Source: Pseudomonas sp. J452
GTDB lineage: Bacteria; Pseudomonadota; Gammaproteobacteria; Pseudomonadales; Pseudomonadaceae
Direction of reading: 5' to 3'
Assembly (NCBI RefSeq): GCF_024666525.1
Contig: NZ_CP088294.1
Location: 1,426,001 to 1,490,000, forward strand
DNA length: 64,000 bases
In this document: in pieces, positions 47,257 to 56,725 of the stretch
How positions within the stretch are numbered: position 1 is the stretch's first letter
Layout of the letters: each line of letters begins with the position of its first letter
Made by a program: the position numbers and the translations under genes
The notes under the pieces: model-generated
Databases searched by the model: none
What the model was told of the DNA's origin: nothing
What the model saw: the letters and a program-made list of their open reading frames with translations, nothing else

Positions 47257-47285
47257 TTTCAGTGAGGTCAAAGCCGGGCTATGAT
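47257..47285 (+). promoter_or_regulatory. Candidate sigma-70 promoter of trxA
   Basis: A good -10 hexamer TATGAT (47280-47285) stands 17 bp from TTTCAG (47257-47262). Predicted start near 47292, 30 nt before the ATG. It lies 17 bp from the end of the MITE-like element, so the insertion has left this promoter intact but replaced everything upstream of it. Confidence 0.5.
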
Positions 47286-47321
47286 GGCGCCACTTTTTGC
47301 TTCAGAACCTGGAGACTATCC

Positions 47322-47648
47322 ATGAGCGATTTCATCACCAACGTCAGCGACGCCAGCTTCGAAGACGACGTGATCAAGGCCGACGGCCCGGTCCTGGTCG
47401 ACTACTGGGCCGAATGGTGCGGTCCGTGCAAGATGATCGCCCCGGTCCTCGACGAAATCGCCCAGACCTACCAGGGCAAACTGAAGGTCTGCAAGCTGAA
47501 CATCGACGAGAACCAGGACACCCCGCCGAAGTACGGCGTGCGTGGCATCCCGACCCTGATGCTGTTCAAGAACGGCAACGTCGAAGCGACCAAGGTCGGT
47601 GCCCTGTCGAAGTCGCAACTGGCGGCTTTCCTCGACGCCAACATCTGA
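47322..47648 (+). CDS. trxA: Thioredoxin 1
   Basis: 108 aa. It begins [20 protein letters not shown] and carries the active-site WCGPC (Cys33 and Cys36) and the cis-Pro loop [14 protein letters not shown]. It reduces disulfides of ribonucleotide reductase, PAPS reductase and other cytosolic proteins and is recharged by thioredoxin reductase. The ATG at 47322 has CCTGGAGA upstream; the frame is open back into the MITE-like element but no homology is expected there. Followed by its own terminator and then rho, the conserved trxA-rho order. Confidence 0.97.
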   Translation: MSDFITNVSDASFEDDVIKADGPVLVDYWAEWCGPCKMIAPVLDEIAQTYQGKLKVCKLNIDENQDTPPKYGVRGIPTLMLFKNGNVEATKVGALSKSQLAAFLDANI

Positions 47649-47686
47649 TTGCGCGCGGCTCTGCCGCCCCAGTCAGCTGCTGTAAG

Positions 47687-47713
47687 AAGCCCCGCACCTA
47701 GCGGGGCTTTTTC
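47687..47713 (+). terminator. Terminator after trxA
   Basis: AAGCCCCGC and GCGGGGCTT (9-bp stem, loop ACCTA, 47687-47709) are followed by TTTC. It isolates trxA from rho. A palindromic element begins 17 bp downstream. Confidence 0.88.
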
Positions 47714-47726
47714 TTGGGCAGGCTAG

Positions 47727-47866
47727 CAGGCTGTTGAAAAACTACCTGCGTTGCCATCGCGGCGTTAAAAACAGGCTCAAAATGCTCATTTACAGCTCGT
47801 AAACTGCGCTTTTTCGCCTGTTTTTGCCTTGCGCTGGCTGCCTCGCCAACGTTTTTCAACAGCCTG
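47727..47866. mobile_element. Nested palindromic element, copy 3 (140 bp)
   Basis: Outer arms CAGGCTGTTGAAAAAC (47727-47742) and GTTTTTCAACAGCCTG (47851-47866) are perfect. Inner stem AAAAACAGGC / GCCTGTTTTT is perfect. Core AAAATGCTCATTTACAGC...GTAAACTGCGC at about 47779-47808. CTAG flanks both ends (47723-47726 and 47867-47870); being self-complementary it could be a duplicated target or a 4-bp extension of the arms. Confidence 0.8.
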
Positions 47867-47870
47867 CTAG

Positions 47871-48044
47871 ACGCGTTGCCGGGGCCGGTGTTACATTCGG
47901 CCGGTCAGCGGTTCCTCCGCTGCCCTCCAAGCCGTCGCCGACGCATCCTAATTCGATAATATCGAGCGATTCAGTCGCCTTCTCGCGGCGCGGCTTCCAA
48001 AGCCCAGTGCTTTCCCTTCCCTTCCTCAAAGCTACGTCATTCCT
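47871..48044 (+). promoter_or_regulatory. rho leader region
   Basis: A possible promoter is TAGACG (47868-47873), 17 bp, TTACAT (47891-47896); its -35 begins in the CTAG that borders the palindromic element. The leader is G-poor and pyrimidine-rich in stretches (GCTTTCCCTTCCCTTCCTC at 48008-48026), which suits Rho binding and autoregulation as known for E. coli rho. No Shine-Dalgarno is visible before the rho ATG. These assignments are tentative. Confidence 0.4.
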
Positions 48045-49304
<1,260 letters not shown>

Positions 49305-49319
49305 TTCAGTCGTGACCAC

Positions 49320-49343
49320 AAAGGCCGGGGAAACCCGGCCTTT
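49320..49343 (+). terminator. Terminator after rho
   Basis: AAAGGCCGGG and CCCGGCCTTT form a perfect 10-bp stem around a GAAA tetraloop, followed by GCATTTC. The T tract after the stem is weak, but the stem ends in three A-T pairs. Confidence 0.85.
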
Positions 49344-49423
49344 GCATTTCTGCGGCCTTCTGAATAACCCAGTTCGGCGCTAAACTTTGCGCCCCGACCT
49401 GCACGCCTATACGAGGCTCAAGC

Positions 49424-50890
49424 ATGCAGTATCGCGACCTTCGCGACTTTATCCGCGGCCTGGAACAGCGCGGCGAACTCAAGCGCATCCAGACGCCGGT
49501 TTCCCCCGTGCTGGAAATGACCGAAATCTGCGACCGCACCCTGCGCAAGGGCGGCCCGGCGCTGCTGTTCGAGAACCCCACGGGCTTCGACATGCCGGTG
49601 CTCGGCAACCTGTTCGGCACGCCCAAGCGCGTGGCCCTGGGCATGGGCGCCGAGGAAGTCAGCGAGCTGCGCGAGATCGGCAAGCTGCTGGCCTTCCTCA
49701 AGGAGCCGGAGCCGCCGAAAGGCCTGAAGGATGCCTGGAGCAAGCTGCCGATCTTCAAGAAGGTCCTGAGCATGGCGCCCAAGGTGCTCAAGGATGCACC
49801 GTGCCAGGAAGTGATCGAGGAGGGCGACGACGTCGACCTGACCAAGCTGCCGGTGCAGACCTGCTGGCCGGGCGATGTCGGCCCGCTGATCACCTGGGGC
49901 CTGACCATCACCAAGGGCCCGAACAAGGACCGGCAGAACCTCGGCATCTATCGCCAGCAGGTCATTGGTCGCAACAAGGTGATCATGCGCTGGCTCAGCC
50001 ACCGTGGTGGCGCCCTGGATTTCCGCGACTGGTGCGAGAAGTTTCCCGGCCAGCCCTATCCGGTGGCCGTGGCCCTCGGTGCCGACCCGGCGACCATTCT
50101 CGGCGCGGTCACCCCGGTGCCGGACAGCCTCTCCGAGTACGCCTTTGCCGGCCTGCTGCGCGGCAACAAGACCGAGCTGGTCAAGGCCCGCGGCAGCGAC
50201 CTGCAAGTGCCGGCCAGCGCCGAAATCGTCCTCGAAGGGGTGATCCATCCCGGCGAGATGGCCGACGAAGGCCCGTATGGCGACCACACCGGCTACTACA
50301 ACGAAGTCGACCGCTTCCCGGTATTCACCGTCGAGCGCATCACCCGCCGGCAGAAGCCGATCTACCACAGCACCTACACCGGCCGCCCGCCGGATGAGCC
50401 GGCGATTCTCGGCGTGGCGCTGAACGAAGTGTTCGTGCCGATCCTGCAGAAGCAGTTCCCGGAAATCACCGACTTCTACCTGCCGCCGGAAGGTTGCTCG
50501 TACCGCATGGCGGTGGTGACCATGAAGAAGCAGTACCCCGGCCACGCCAAGCGCGTGATGCTCGGCGTGTGGTCGTTTTTGCGACAGTTCATGTACACCA
50601 AGTTCGTTATCGTCACCGACGACGATATCAATGCACGGGACTGGAACGACGTGATCTGGGCGATTACCACGCGCATGGACCCCAAGCGCGACACGGTGCT
50701 GATCGACAACACGCCGATCGACTACCTCGACTTCGCCTCGCCGATCTCCGGCCTGGGCTCGAAGATGGGCCTGGATGCGACTCACAAGTGGCCGGGTGAA
50801 ACCAACCGCGAGTGGGGCCGCGCCATCGTTCAGGACGAGGCGGTCAAGCAGCGGGTGGATGAGCTGTGGGCTGAGCTGGGGATCGACTGA
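49424..50890 (+). CDS. ubiD: 4-hydroxy-3-polyprenylbenzoate decarboxylase UbiD
   Basis: 488 aa, begins [20 protein letters not shown]. prFMN-dependent UbiD fold with the metal and cofactor residues in [20 protein letters not shown], the active-site E-x-E/Arg region [20 protein letters not shown] and [12 protein letters not shown]. It removes the carboxyl group of the ubiquinone precursor and needs prenylated FMN from UbiX. AAGC before the ATG gives a weak ribosome site. A REPIN separates it from the flavin reductase gene, which probably shares its transcript. Confidence 0.97.
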   Translation: MQYRDLRDFIRGLEQRGELKRIQTPVSPVLEMTEICDRTLRKGGPALLFENPTGFDMPVLGNLFGTPKRVALGMGAEEVSELREIGKLLAFLKEPEPPKGLKDAWSKLPIFKKVLSMAPKVLKDAPCQEVIEEGDDVDLTKLPVQTCWPGDVGPLITWGLTITKGPNKDRQNLGIYRQQVIGRNKVIMRWLSHRGGALDFRDWCEKFPGQPYPVAVALGADPATILGAVTPVPDSLSEYAFAGLLRGNKTELVKARGSDLQVPASAEIVLEGVIHPGEMADEGPYGDHTGYYNEVDRFPVFTVERITRRQKPIYHSTYTGRPPDEPAILGVALNEVFVPILQKQFPEITDFYLPPEGCSYRMAVVTMKKQYPGHAKRVMLGVWSFLRQFMYTKFVIVTDDDINARDWNDVIWAITTRMDPKRDTVLIDNTPIDYLDFASPISGLGSKMGLDATHKWPGETNREWGRAIVQDEAVKQRVDELWAELGID

Positions 50891-50908
50891 TGAGTTCGGC
50901 TGCTACTT

Positions 50909-50973
50909 GTAGGAGCCAGCTCGCTGGCGATTTTCTGTTGCCGTCCATGGATCGCCAGCAAGCTGGCTCCTAC
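50909..50973. repeat. REP palindrome pair (REPIN)
   Basis: Arms 50909-50931 and 50951-50973 begin GTAGGAGCCAGC and differ from each other at a single base (CTCGC versus CTTGC). They fill the gap between ubiD and the next gene, ending 14 bp before its start codon. Confidence 0.88.
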
Positions 50974-50987
50974 AGGGCTGGGCAGGC

Positions 50988-51953
50988 ATGAAAGTCACCC
51001 TGCAACCCTCCGGCGCGGTACTCGAGGTCCAGGCCGGCGAGCGCATCCTCGATGCCGCACGGCGTCTCGGCTACGACTGCCCGCAGAGCTGTCGCAACGG
51101 CAACTGCCATATCTGCTCGGCCCTGCTGGTCGAGGGCCGGGTACGCCAGAGTGGTGAAGAGCGCGACCACGGCGAGCTGTACACCTGCCTGGCCGAACCG
51201 CTGCAGGACTGCGTGTTGCATTGGGATGGCGTGTTGGCACCCGGTGAGTTGCCGCTGCGCGAGCTGAACTGCCAGTTGCTCGAATGCACCGACGTGGGTG
51301 GTGATGTGTTTCGCGTGCGTCTGCGCACCCCGGCCGGCAAGCTGCCGCGTTACCACGCCGGGCAATACCTGCTGGTGCAGCGTGAGGATGGCGAATATTC
51401 CGCCTTCTCCCTGGCCTCGGCGCCGCACAGTGGGCGCGAGCTGGAACTGCATGTGCTGGCCCGCGAAGAAAGCGCCAGCGAGTTGCTGGCATTCCTGCGT
51501 CGCCAGGGTTTTGCCAGGGTGCAGCTGCCCTTCGGCGACACCCACCTGGCCGAACTGCCGGCCGGGCCGCTGGTGCTGATCGCCGCCGGTACCGGCATGG
51601 CACAGATGCACAGCCTGATCGAACACTGCCGCGCCGCCGGTTTCCAGCACCCGGTGCATTTGTACTGGGGCGTGCGCCACGCCGAGGACTTCTACCAGCT
51701 GCCGCACTGGGCCGACTGGCAGCAGACCCCCGGTCTGCACCTGCATCGGGTGGTCAGTGAGCAGGGGGAGTGGTCCGGGCGCTGTGGCCTGCTGCACGAG
51801 GCGGTGTGCGAGGACTTCGCCGACCTCAAGGCCCTGCATGTATATGCCAGCGGCTCGCCAGCGATGGTCTACGGCACCCTCGACGCGCTGGTCGAAGCCG
51901 GGATGGATGCCCACCAGATGCGCGCCGACGTGTTTGCCTACGCCCCACGCTAA
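50988..51953 (+). CDS. 2Fe-2S/FAD/NAD(P)H reductase (CDP-6-deoxyglucoseen reductase-like)
   Basis: 321 aa. Plant-type ferredoxin domain first (Cys35, Cys40, Cys43 and Cys67; DCPQSCRNGNCHICSALL), then an FAD domain with the R-x-Y-S-like AFSLASAP motif and an NAD(P)H domain with IAAGTGMAQMHSLIEH and YWGVRHAEDFY. This order is shared by AscD-type reductases and oxygenase reductase components. In pseudomonads the gene sits directly after ubiD, and a role in feeding electrons to flavin or an Fe-S enzyme is plausible; the partner is unknown. The start lies 14 bp after a REPIN; GGGCTGGGCAGGC precedes it. Confidence 0.9.
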   Translation: MKVTLQPSGAVLEVQAGERILDAARRLGYDCPQSCRNGNCHICSALLVEGRVRQSGEERDHGELYTCLAEPLQDCVLHWDGVLAPGELPLRELNCQLLECTDVGGDVFRVRLRTPAGKLPRYHAGQYLLVQREDGEYSAFSLASAPHSGRELELHVLAREESASELLAFLRRQGFARVQLPFGDTHLAELPAGPLVLIAAGTGMAQMHSLIEHCRAAGFQHPVHLYWGVRHAEDFYQLPHWADWQQTPGLHLHRVVSEQGEWSGRCGLLHEAVCEDFADLKALHVYASGSPAMVYGTLDALVEAGMDAHQMRADVFAYAPR

Positions 51954-51968
51954 GGCATTAGCGTAACG

Positions 51969-52031
51969 CGTAGCCCGGACTTCAGTCCGGGAGTCGGGCG
52001 GCGGATGTCCCGGACTGAAGTCCGGGCTACG
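51969..52031. repeat. GTAGCCCGGAC palindrome pair
   Basis: Arms of 23 bp (51969-51991 and 52009-52031, starting CGTAGCCCGGACTTCAG) are perfect reverse complements around 17 bp. Same family as 39109-39166 with the central triplet and flanking base changed symmetrically (GATGCAATC versus GACTTCAGTC). Confidence 0.88.
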
Positions 52032-52042
52032 TCACTTCACCG

Positions 52043-52089
52043 ATCCACCACGCGTATGCGAGTGGTGGATGAAAAAGGCGTCATCCACC
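52043..52089. repeat. Overlapping GGTGGAT hairpins
   Basis: ATCCACCAC (52043-52051) can pair with GTGGTGGAT (52062-52070), while GGTGGATGA (52064-52072) can instead pair with TCATCCACC (52081-52089). The two hairpins exclude each other. This is the second of three repeats packed between 51969 and 52170. Confidence 0.75.
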
Positions 52090-52104
52090 CTACGGCCTGA
52101 TCCT

Positions 52105-52170
52105 GTAGGAGCCAGCTTGCTGGCGATAGGCAGACAGCGTCCCGCTGATCGCTAGCAAGCTGGCTCCTAC
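52105..52170. repeat. REP palindrome pair (REPIN)
   Basis: Arms 52105-52127 and 52148-52170 begin GTAGGAGCCAGC; one mismatch (GCGATCGCT... versus GCGATAGGC... region at the inner end). Lies 37 bp from the end of the quinone reductase gene and could act as its 3' structure. Confidence 0.88.
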
Positions 52171-52206
52171 AAAACGTAGATAAGGTTGTGCTGAATAACA
52201 GTCAGC

Positions 52207-53184
52207 TCAGCGCACCTGCACCACCACCTTGCCCACCGCCTTGCGCTGGCCCAGGGCATTGATCGCCTCGGCGGCCTGCTCCAGCGGGAAGACCTGCGAC
52301 ACCAGCGGCTTGAGTTTGCCCTCGGCATGCCAGGCGAATAGCTGCTTGAAGTTGGCGGCGTTGTCCTGCGGCTGGCGCTGGGCGAAGGAGCCCCAGAACA
52401 CCCCGACCACCGCCGTGCCCTTGAGCAGGGTGAGGTTGACCGGCAGCTCGGGGATGCGCCCGCTGGCGAAACCGACCACCAGCAGGCGGCCATTCCAGGC
52501 GATGGCGCGGATGGCTTGGTCGAACAGGTCGCCACCGACCGGGTCGTAGATCACGTCCGCGCCCTGGCCGCCGGTGAGCTTCTTCACTTCTTCCTTGAGG
52601 CTCGACTCGCTGTAGTTGATCAGGTGGTCGGCGCCAGCCGCCTTGGCCACGGCCAGCTTCTCTGCGCTGCTGGCGGCGGCGATCACGGTGGCGCCCATCG
52701 CCTTGCCGATCTCCACCGCAGCCAGGCCAACACCACCGGAGGCGCCGAGTACCAGCAGGGTTTCACCCGGCTGCAGGTTGGCGCGCTGTTTGAGGGCGTG
52801 CATCGAGGTGCCGTAGGTCATGCCGAAGGCGGCGGCGGTATTGAAATCGAGGCCGCGCGGAATCGGCATGACGTTGTAGCCGGGCACGGCCACCTGTTCG
52901 GCGAAGCTGCCCCAGCCGGTCAGCGCCATCACCCGGTCGCCGGCCTTGACGTGCTCGACCTTCTCGCCGACTTCCAGCACCACCCCGGCCGCTTCGCCGC
53001 CCGGGGAGAAGGGGAAGGGCGGCTTGAATTGGTATTTGCCTTCGATGATCAGGGTGTCGGGGAAGTTGACCCCGGCGGCGTGCACCTCAAGGAGGATCTC
53101 GTTCTTCTTGAGCGCGGGGCTGGCAACGTCTTCCACTACCAGGGTTTCGGCCGGGCCGAAGGCTTTGCACAGAACGGCTTTCAT
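52207..53184 (-). CDS. NADPH:quinone oxidoreductase family protein (zinc-independent MDR)
   Basis: 325 aa from the ATG at 53182-53184; a GTG one codon upstream (53187) sits nearer to GAGG and may be the true start. Medium-chain dehydrogenase fold: GroES-like N-domain (AVLCKAFGPAETLVVEDVAS, FPFSPGGEAAGVV) and nucleotide-binding LVLGASGGVGLAAVEIGKAM. The Cys/His zinc ligands of alcohol dehydrogenases are absent, which puts it with QOR/crotonyl-CoA-reductase-like proteins. It probably reduces quinones or enoyl compounds with NADPH. Confidence 0.92.
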   Translation of the reverse strand: MKAVLCKAFGPAETLVVEDVASPALKKNEILLEVHAAGVNFPDTLIIEGKYQFKPPFPFSPGGEAAGVVLEVGEKVEHVKAGDRVMALTGWGSFAEQVAVPGYNVMPIPRGLDFNTAAAFGMTYGTSMHALKQRANLQPGETLLVLGASGGVGLAAVEIGKAMGATVIAAASSAEKLAVAKAAGADHLINYSESSLKEEVKKLTGGQGADVIYDPVGGDLFDQAIRAIAWNGRLLVVGFASGRIPELPVNLTLLKGTAVVGVFWGSFAQRQPQDNAANFKQLFAWHAEGKLKPLVSQVFPLEQAAEAINALGQRKAVGKVVVQVR

Positions 53185-53286
53185 CACGAAATTTCCTCAG
53201 CGGGTTGATGGTCTGGCAGTGTAGGTGGCACGCTTGGCCGGTCAACGAGCATGCCCTGGCCTGATGCCGGTGTATAAGCGTTGGGC

Positions 53287-53315
53287 TTGGGTGCCAGCGC
53301 GGCAATGGCTATGCT
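53287..53315 (+). promoter_or_regulatory. Candidate sigma-70 promoter for the FliL-like gene
   Basis: TTGGGT (53287-53292), 17-bp spacer, TATGCT (53310-53315). It predicts a start near 53322, about 60 nt before the ATG at 53384. Confidence 0.4.
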
Positions 53316-53383
53316 AGTGCGCTGACTTGAACGTATTTCCAAGGCTGCACACTAGCGCCACACCTTCTTGAGGAACTGCCGTC

Positions 53384-53803
53384 GTGAAAATCTGCATCGC
53401 TCTGCTGTTGGCTCTGTCGTTGCCATTTACCGCTCTGGCCAGCGGTGGTGCAGAGGAAGAGCAGGAAGGCGAGAACGCGGCGCCCAAGGTGGCCTACTAC
53501 AGCCTGGTGCCGGCTCTGGTTGGCAACTTTGGTGCAGGTCCCAAGCTGAAGGTCTACAAGGCCGATATCGCCCTGCGGGTGACCGGCACCGAGGCCGAAG
53601 AAAAGGTCGAGCATCATGAGCCGCTGATCCGCAACCAACTGGTGATGCTGTTCTCCCAGCAGACCGAAGCCAGCATGGGTAGCCAGGACGCCAAGGAAAA
53701 ACTGCGCCTGGAAGCCCTCAAGCAGGTGCAGGACGCGCTCAATCAGGAAGAAGGCAAGCCCTACGTCGAGGACCTGCTGTTCAACAACCTGATCATCCAG
53801 TAA
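53384..53803 (+). CDS. FliL-family protein, secreted form
   Basis: 139 aa. Signal peptide MKICIALLLALSLPFTALAS, an acidic linker (GGAEEEQEGENAAP), then a FliL-like domain: YYSLVPALVGNFGAGPKLKV, VYKADIALRVTG and a C-terminal helix RLEALKQVQDALNQEEGKPY before VEDLLFNNLIIQ. Flagellar FliL is a single-pass membrane protein associated with the stator. This shorter paralogue, distant from flagellar genes and with a cleavable-looking signal, is a conserved pseudomonad companion whose role is uncertain. Confidence 0.88.
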   Translation: MKICIALLLALSLPFTALASGGAEEEQEGENAAPKVAYYSLVPALVGNFGAGPKLKVYKADIALRVTGTEAEEKVEHHEPLIRNQLVMLFSQQTEASMGSQDAKEKLRLEALKQVQDALNQEEGKPYVEDLLFNNLIIQ

Positions 53804-53958
53804 CCCGCCACTGTTTGCCTCTCCATGCCGGGCGCGCCGTACGCACCAGCTGGCCCGCCAATGCCTTGATGCGCATGGCGTACCCCACAGCCACATATGC
53901 ATGCGCAGTGCATCGACCCCTGCGATCCGCAACAGCTCGCATGACTTGGCGCAGGTTC

Positions 53959-55833
53959 TCAGGCGCCGGGGGATTCTGACGGGCTGTAGCCGGAGGCCTG
54001 TGCGGCGCTCCAGATGCGGGTCTGGTTGCGTCCGCTGTGTTTGGCCTGGTACAGCGCCTGGTCGCTGCGGGCGATCAGGCTGCCGGGGTGATCCTCGTTG
54101 GCCGGATCGGCGACGGCCAGGCCAATGCTCAGGGTCAGGTACTGCTGCGGGCTGCCGGGGTGGGGGATGGCCAGGTTGGCAATCAGTTCGTGGACCCGCG
54201 CTGCAACATGCTCGCCGCCATCCAGGCCGGTGTTGGCCAGGATGATGGAAAACTCCTCGCCACCGTAGCGGCAGGCCACGTCGCCCTCGCGTTGCAGGCA
54301 TTCCTGCAGCACGCTGGCGACCTTGCGCAGCGCATCGTCGCCAGCCAGGTGGCCGAGCGCATCGTTGTAGGCCTTGAAGTGGTCGATATCGATCATCAGC
54401 AGGGTCAGCGGTGCGCCGATCCGGCGCAGGCGTCGCCATTCACCCTGCAGCTGTTGATCGAAGAAGCGCCGGTTGTACAGGCCGGTCAGGCCATCCAGCT
54501 GCGACAGGCGTTGCAGGCGGGCCTCCAGAGCCAGGCGCTCGCGGTTGTCGCGGGACACGGCGATCAGGTATTCGCGTTCATGCAGTTGCACCAGCTGGGT
54601 ATTGATCTCGGCCGCCTGGCTGCTGCCGTCGCGCCGGCGCATCTCGCGCTGGAAGATGCGCGGCTGGTTGTCCTGCTGCGCGCTGCGGGCCTGTTTCAGC
54701 CAGGCGTGGAAGCCTGGCAGCAACTGTTCGGGGTCATTGCGCAGCAGCTGGGCGAAGTGTTCGGCACGGTAACCAAGGCTGGCATAGGTGGCCTGGTTCA
54801 TGTGCAGCAGCTCGCGGCTTTCGGTATCGAAGATGAACAGGCTGTCCTGGCAGGAGTCGGTGAGGTCGAGCACCAGCTGCAGGCGCTCGCGGCTGTCGCG
54901 CAGGCGGCGTTCGACGGCTTCGCGGCGGGTGGCCTCGATTTTCAGCAGACGATTGCTCACCTGCAGCGCCTCGGCGCGCCGGGCATTTTCCAGGGCCAGG
55001 GCCAGGGCGGCGACCAGCAGCAGACTGATGGCCAGGCTGGCCCCCAGCACCACCCGGGGCAGTGGCGAATTGAGGCGCTGCAGAAGGGCCTGGGTCGGGT
55101 TCAGCTGCAGGCTGAAGGTGCGATTGTTGAGCAGTTGCAGGGCCACGCGCTGGGGCATCTGCGCCAGGCTGCCCGGCGCCTGGTGGCTGTACAGGGGGCT
55201 GTCGTTTTCCAGCAGCTGCACGCTGAACTCGCCGTTGTCGAGGCTGTCGAGCAATTGCGTCATCAGCGGCTCGACGCGAAACACGCCCTGCAGGAACCCA
55301 TCGAACTGGCGCTGGCCCTGGGCATCCTGGAGGAACAGGGGGGTATAGAGGACGAAGCCGCGGCCGCCCTGGACCAGCTGGAAACTGTTGGAGAAGCGCT
55401 GTTCACCGCTGCTCTTGGCCTGCATGGCCAGAAGGTAGTTGGGATGGTCGGCGCTCAGGCGAAAACTTCGCGCCGCCTCGTTGCCGGCCAGCGGCAGCAG
55501 CCAGCGCATGCGCAGATCGGCGCCGACCCACTGGATCGACTGATAGGCTGGAAAGCCCTGCAGGGCCATGTTCGCCTCGTGCTCCCATGCGGCCTGTTGC
55601 AGGCGGCCCAGGTTGTTCCACAGGCGTGCGATGCGTTCGAGGCTTTGCACCTCGTTACTCAGGTTGTTTTCCAGTTGTCGGGCGAGGGTGCGTGCCTGGT
55701 AGCCGACGTGCTCCTCCAGGCGCTTGTGCTGGTCGCTTTCCAGCAGGCGCCAGAGCATCAGGCTGGCGCTGCACAGCACCAGGAGGAGGAGGGCCAGCGC
55801 CAGTCTTGCCGGCCAGACCGAGCGTGCGCGCAT
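53959..55833 (-). CDS. Membrane diguanylate cyclase with periplasmic CHASE-like and PAS domains
   Basis: 624 aa from the ATG at 55831-55833 (GGAG 7 bases upstream; a GTG at 55869 extends the frame). Helix at about residues 9-30, a ~230-residue periplasmic CHASE-like sensor, a second helix (VVLGASLAISLLLVAALALA), a PAS domain (LFIFDTESRELLHMNQATYA) and a C-terminal GGDEF domain with active-site GGEEF preceded five residues earlier by REGD, a complete R-x-x-D inhibitory site. It should therefore make c-di-GMP and be product-inhibited. The ligand of the sensor is unknown. Confidence 0.93.
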   Translation of the reverse strand: MRARSVWPARLALALLLLVLCSASLMLWRLLESDQHKRLEEHVGYQARTLARQLENNLSNEVQSLERIARLWNNLGRLQQAAWEHEANMALQGFPAYQSIQWVGADLRMRWLLPLAGNEAARSFRLSADHPNYLLAMQAKSSGEQRFSNSFQLVQGGRGFVLYTPLFLQDAQGQRQFDGFLQGVFRVEPLMTQLLDSLDNGEFSVQLLENDSPLYSHQAPGSLAQMPQRVALQLLNNRTFSLQLNPTQALLQRLNSPLPRVVLGASLAISLLLVAALALALENARRAEALQVSNRLLKIEATRREAVERRLRDSRERLQLVLDLTDSCQDSLFIFDTESRELLHMNQATYASLGYRAEHFAQLLRNDPEQLLPGFHAWLKQARSAQQDNQPRIFQREMRRRDGSSQAAEINTQLVQLHEREYLIAVSRDNRERLALEARLQRLSQLDGLTGLYNRRFFDQQLQGEWRRLRRIGAPLTLLMIDIDHFKAYNDALGHLAGDDALRKVASVLQECLQREGDVACRYGGEEFSIILANTGLDGGEHVAARVHELIANLAIPHPGSPQQYLTLSIGLAVADPANEDHPGSLIARSDQALYQAKHSGRNQTRIWSAAQASGYSPSESPGA

Positions 55834-55884
55834 GAGGAAACTCCAGGAGCGTCTCAATCCTGATAGCACAGCGCCGCACGAGAC

Positions 55885-56334
55885 TCAACGCATGGCCAGG
55901 ATTGCCGCCCATTGCCCACTGCTGACCGGCATGACCGATAGCCGGCTGCCGCGTTGCACCAGGGCCAGTTCGCTGAGTTCGCCGGTGGCTTTCAGCTGGG
56001 CCAGTGGCAGCACGCGCGGGAAGGCTTCGACGAATTCCACGTCGATGGCGCTCCACGGGTTCTTATCATGGCTGGCCTTGGCGTCGAAGTAGTGGCTGGC
56101 GGGGTCCAGAGCGGTCGGGTCGGGGTAGGTGGCGCCGACGATGCGGGCAATCCCGGCGATGCCCGGTTCGGGGCAGCTGGAGTGATAAAAGAAGAATTCA
56201 TCGCCCTCTTGCATGCTGCGCAGGAAGTTGCGCGCCTGGTAATTGCGCACGCCATCCCAGCGCGCGCGACCGAGGCGCTGCAGGTCATGGATCGACAGTT
56301 CGTCGGGTTCGGATTTCATCAGCCATTTCGGCAT
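55885..56334 (-). CDS. EVE domain protein
   Basis: 149 aa from the ATG at 56332-56334. It begins MPKWLMKSEPDELSIHDLQR and carries the pocket motifs WDGVRNYQARNFLRSMQEGD and FFYHSSCPEPGIAGIARIVG. EVE domains are PUA-like and bind modified bases in DNA or RNA; in bacteria they are linked to modified-base recognition or defence, and stand-alone forms like this are housekeeping-like and uncharacterised. The gene is downstream of nothing obvious on its strand; an extension of the frame to 56532 overlaps the small divergent gene region. Confidence 0.9.
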   Translation of the reverse strand: MPKWLMKSEPDELSIHDLQRLGRARWDGVRNYQARNFLRSMQEGDEFFFYHSSCPEPGIAGIARIVGATYPDPTALDPASHYFDAKASHDKNPWSAIDVEFVEAFPRVLPLAQLKATGELSELALVQRGSRLSVMPVSSGQWAAILAMR

Positions 56335-56531
56335 GAACTTTGCTCCTGTTTGCCGGTCTTCGGTGGCGTAGTTCAAATCGTTCTCGCTACCGACAGCTAT
56401 AAGGTGCCAGCAGTGGTTCGGTCCAAAGTGCTCCGCAGAGAGCAGAAGGCCAGCCTGGCGCCTTGCATGACCAATAAGAACACCACCACCGGTCAGTCGA
56501 TGCAGTGTGCCTGGAAAGGGGGAGGCAACCA

Positions 56532-56663
56532 ATGAAGCGTAAAAAGCCGGATCTATTGTGGGTACTGGTGATCCTGTTCAGTCTGGGCATGGTTACCACG
56601 GGTTACACCCAGAACCTCTGGGAGCGTCAGGGCGAGCAGGCTGTCAGCCAGGCGCCGCAGTAA
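56532..56663 (+). CDS. 43-aa single-span membrane protein
   Basis: ATG 56532 with GGAGG seven bases upstream, stop TAA at 56661-56663. The peptide begins MKRKKPDLLWVLVILFSLGM, has one membrane helix (about residues 8-26) with a basic N-terminus (inside) and a polar C-terminal tail TTGYTQNLWERQGEQAVSQA. Too short for usual gene-finding. The strong ribosome site, the positive-inside topology and the divergence from the EVE gene support a real gene. I recall a similarly placed short gene in P. aeruginosa (PA5226 position) but cannot verify it. Function unknown. Confidence 0.7.
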   Translation: MKRKKPDLLWVLVILFSLGMVTTGYTQNLWERQGEQAVSQAPQ

Positions 56664-56725
56664 ACGCAGCATGAACGAGCGCCGCAGGGATCGCGGTGCC
56701 ATCGTTGTCTCTCGCCAGTAGGCGT

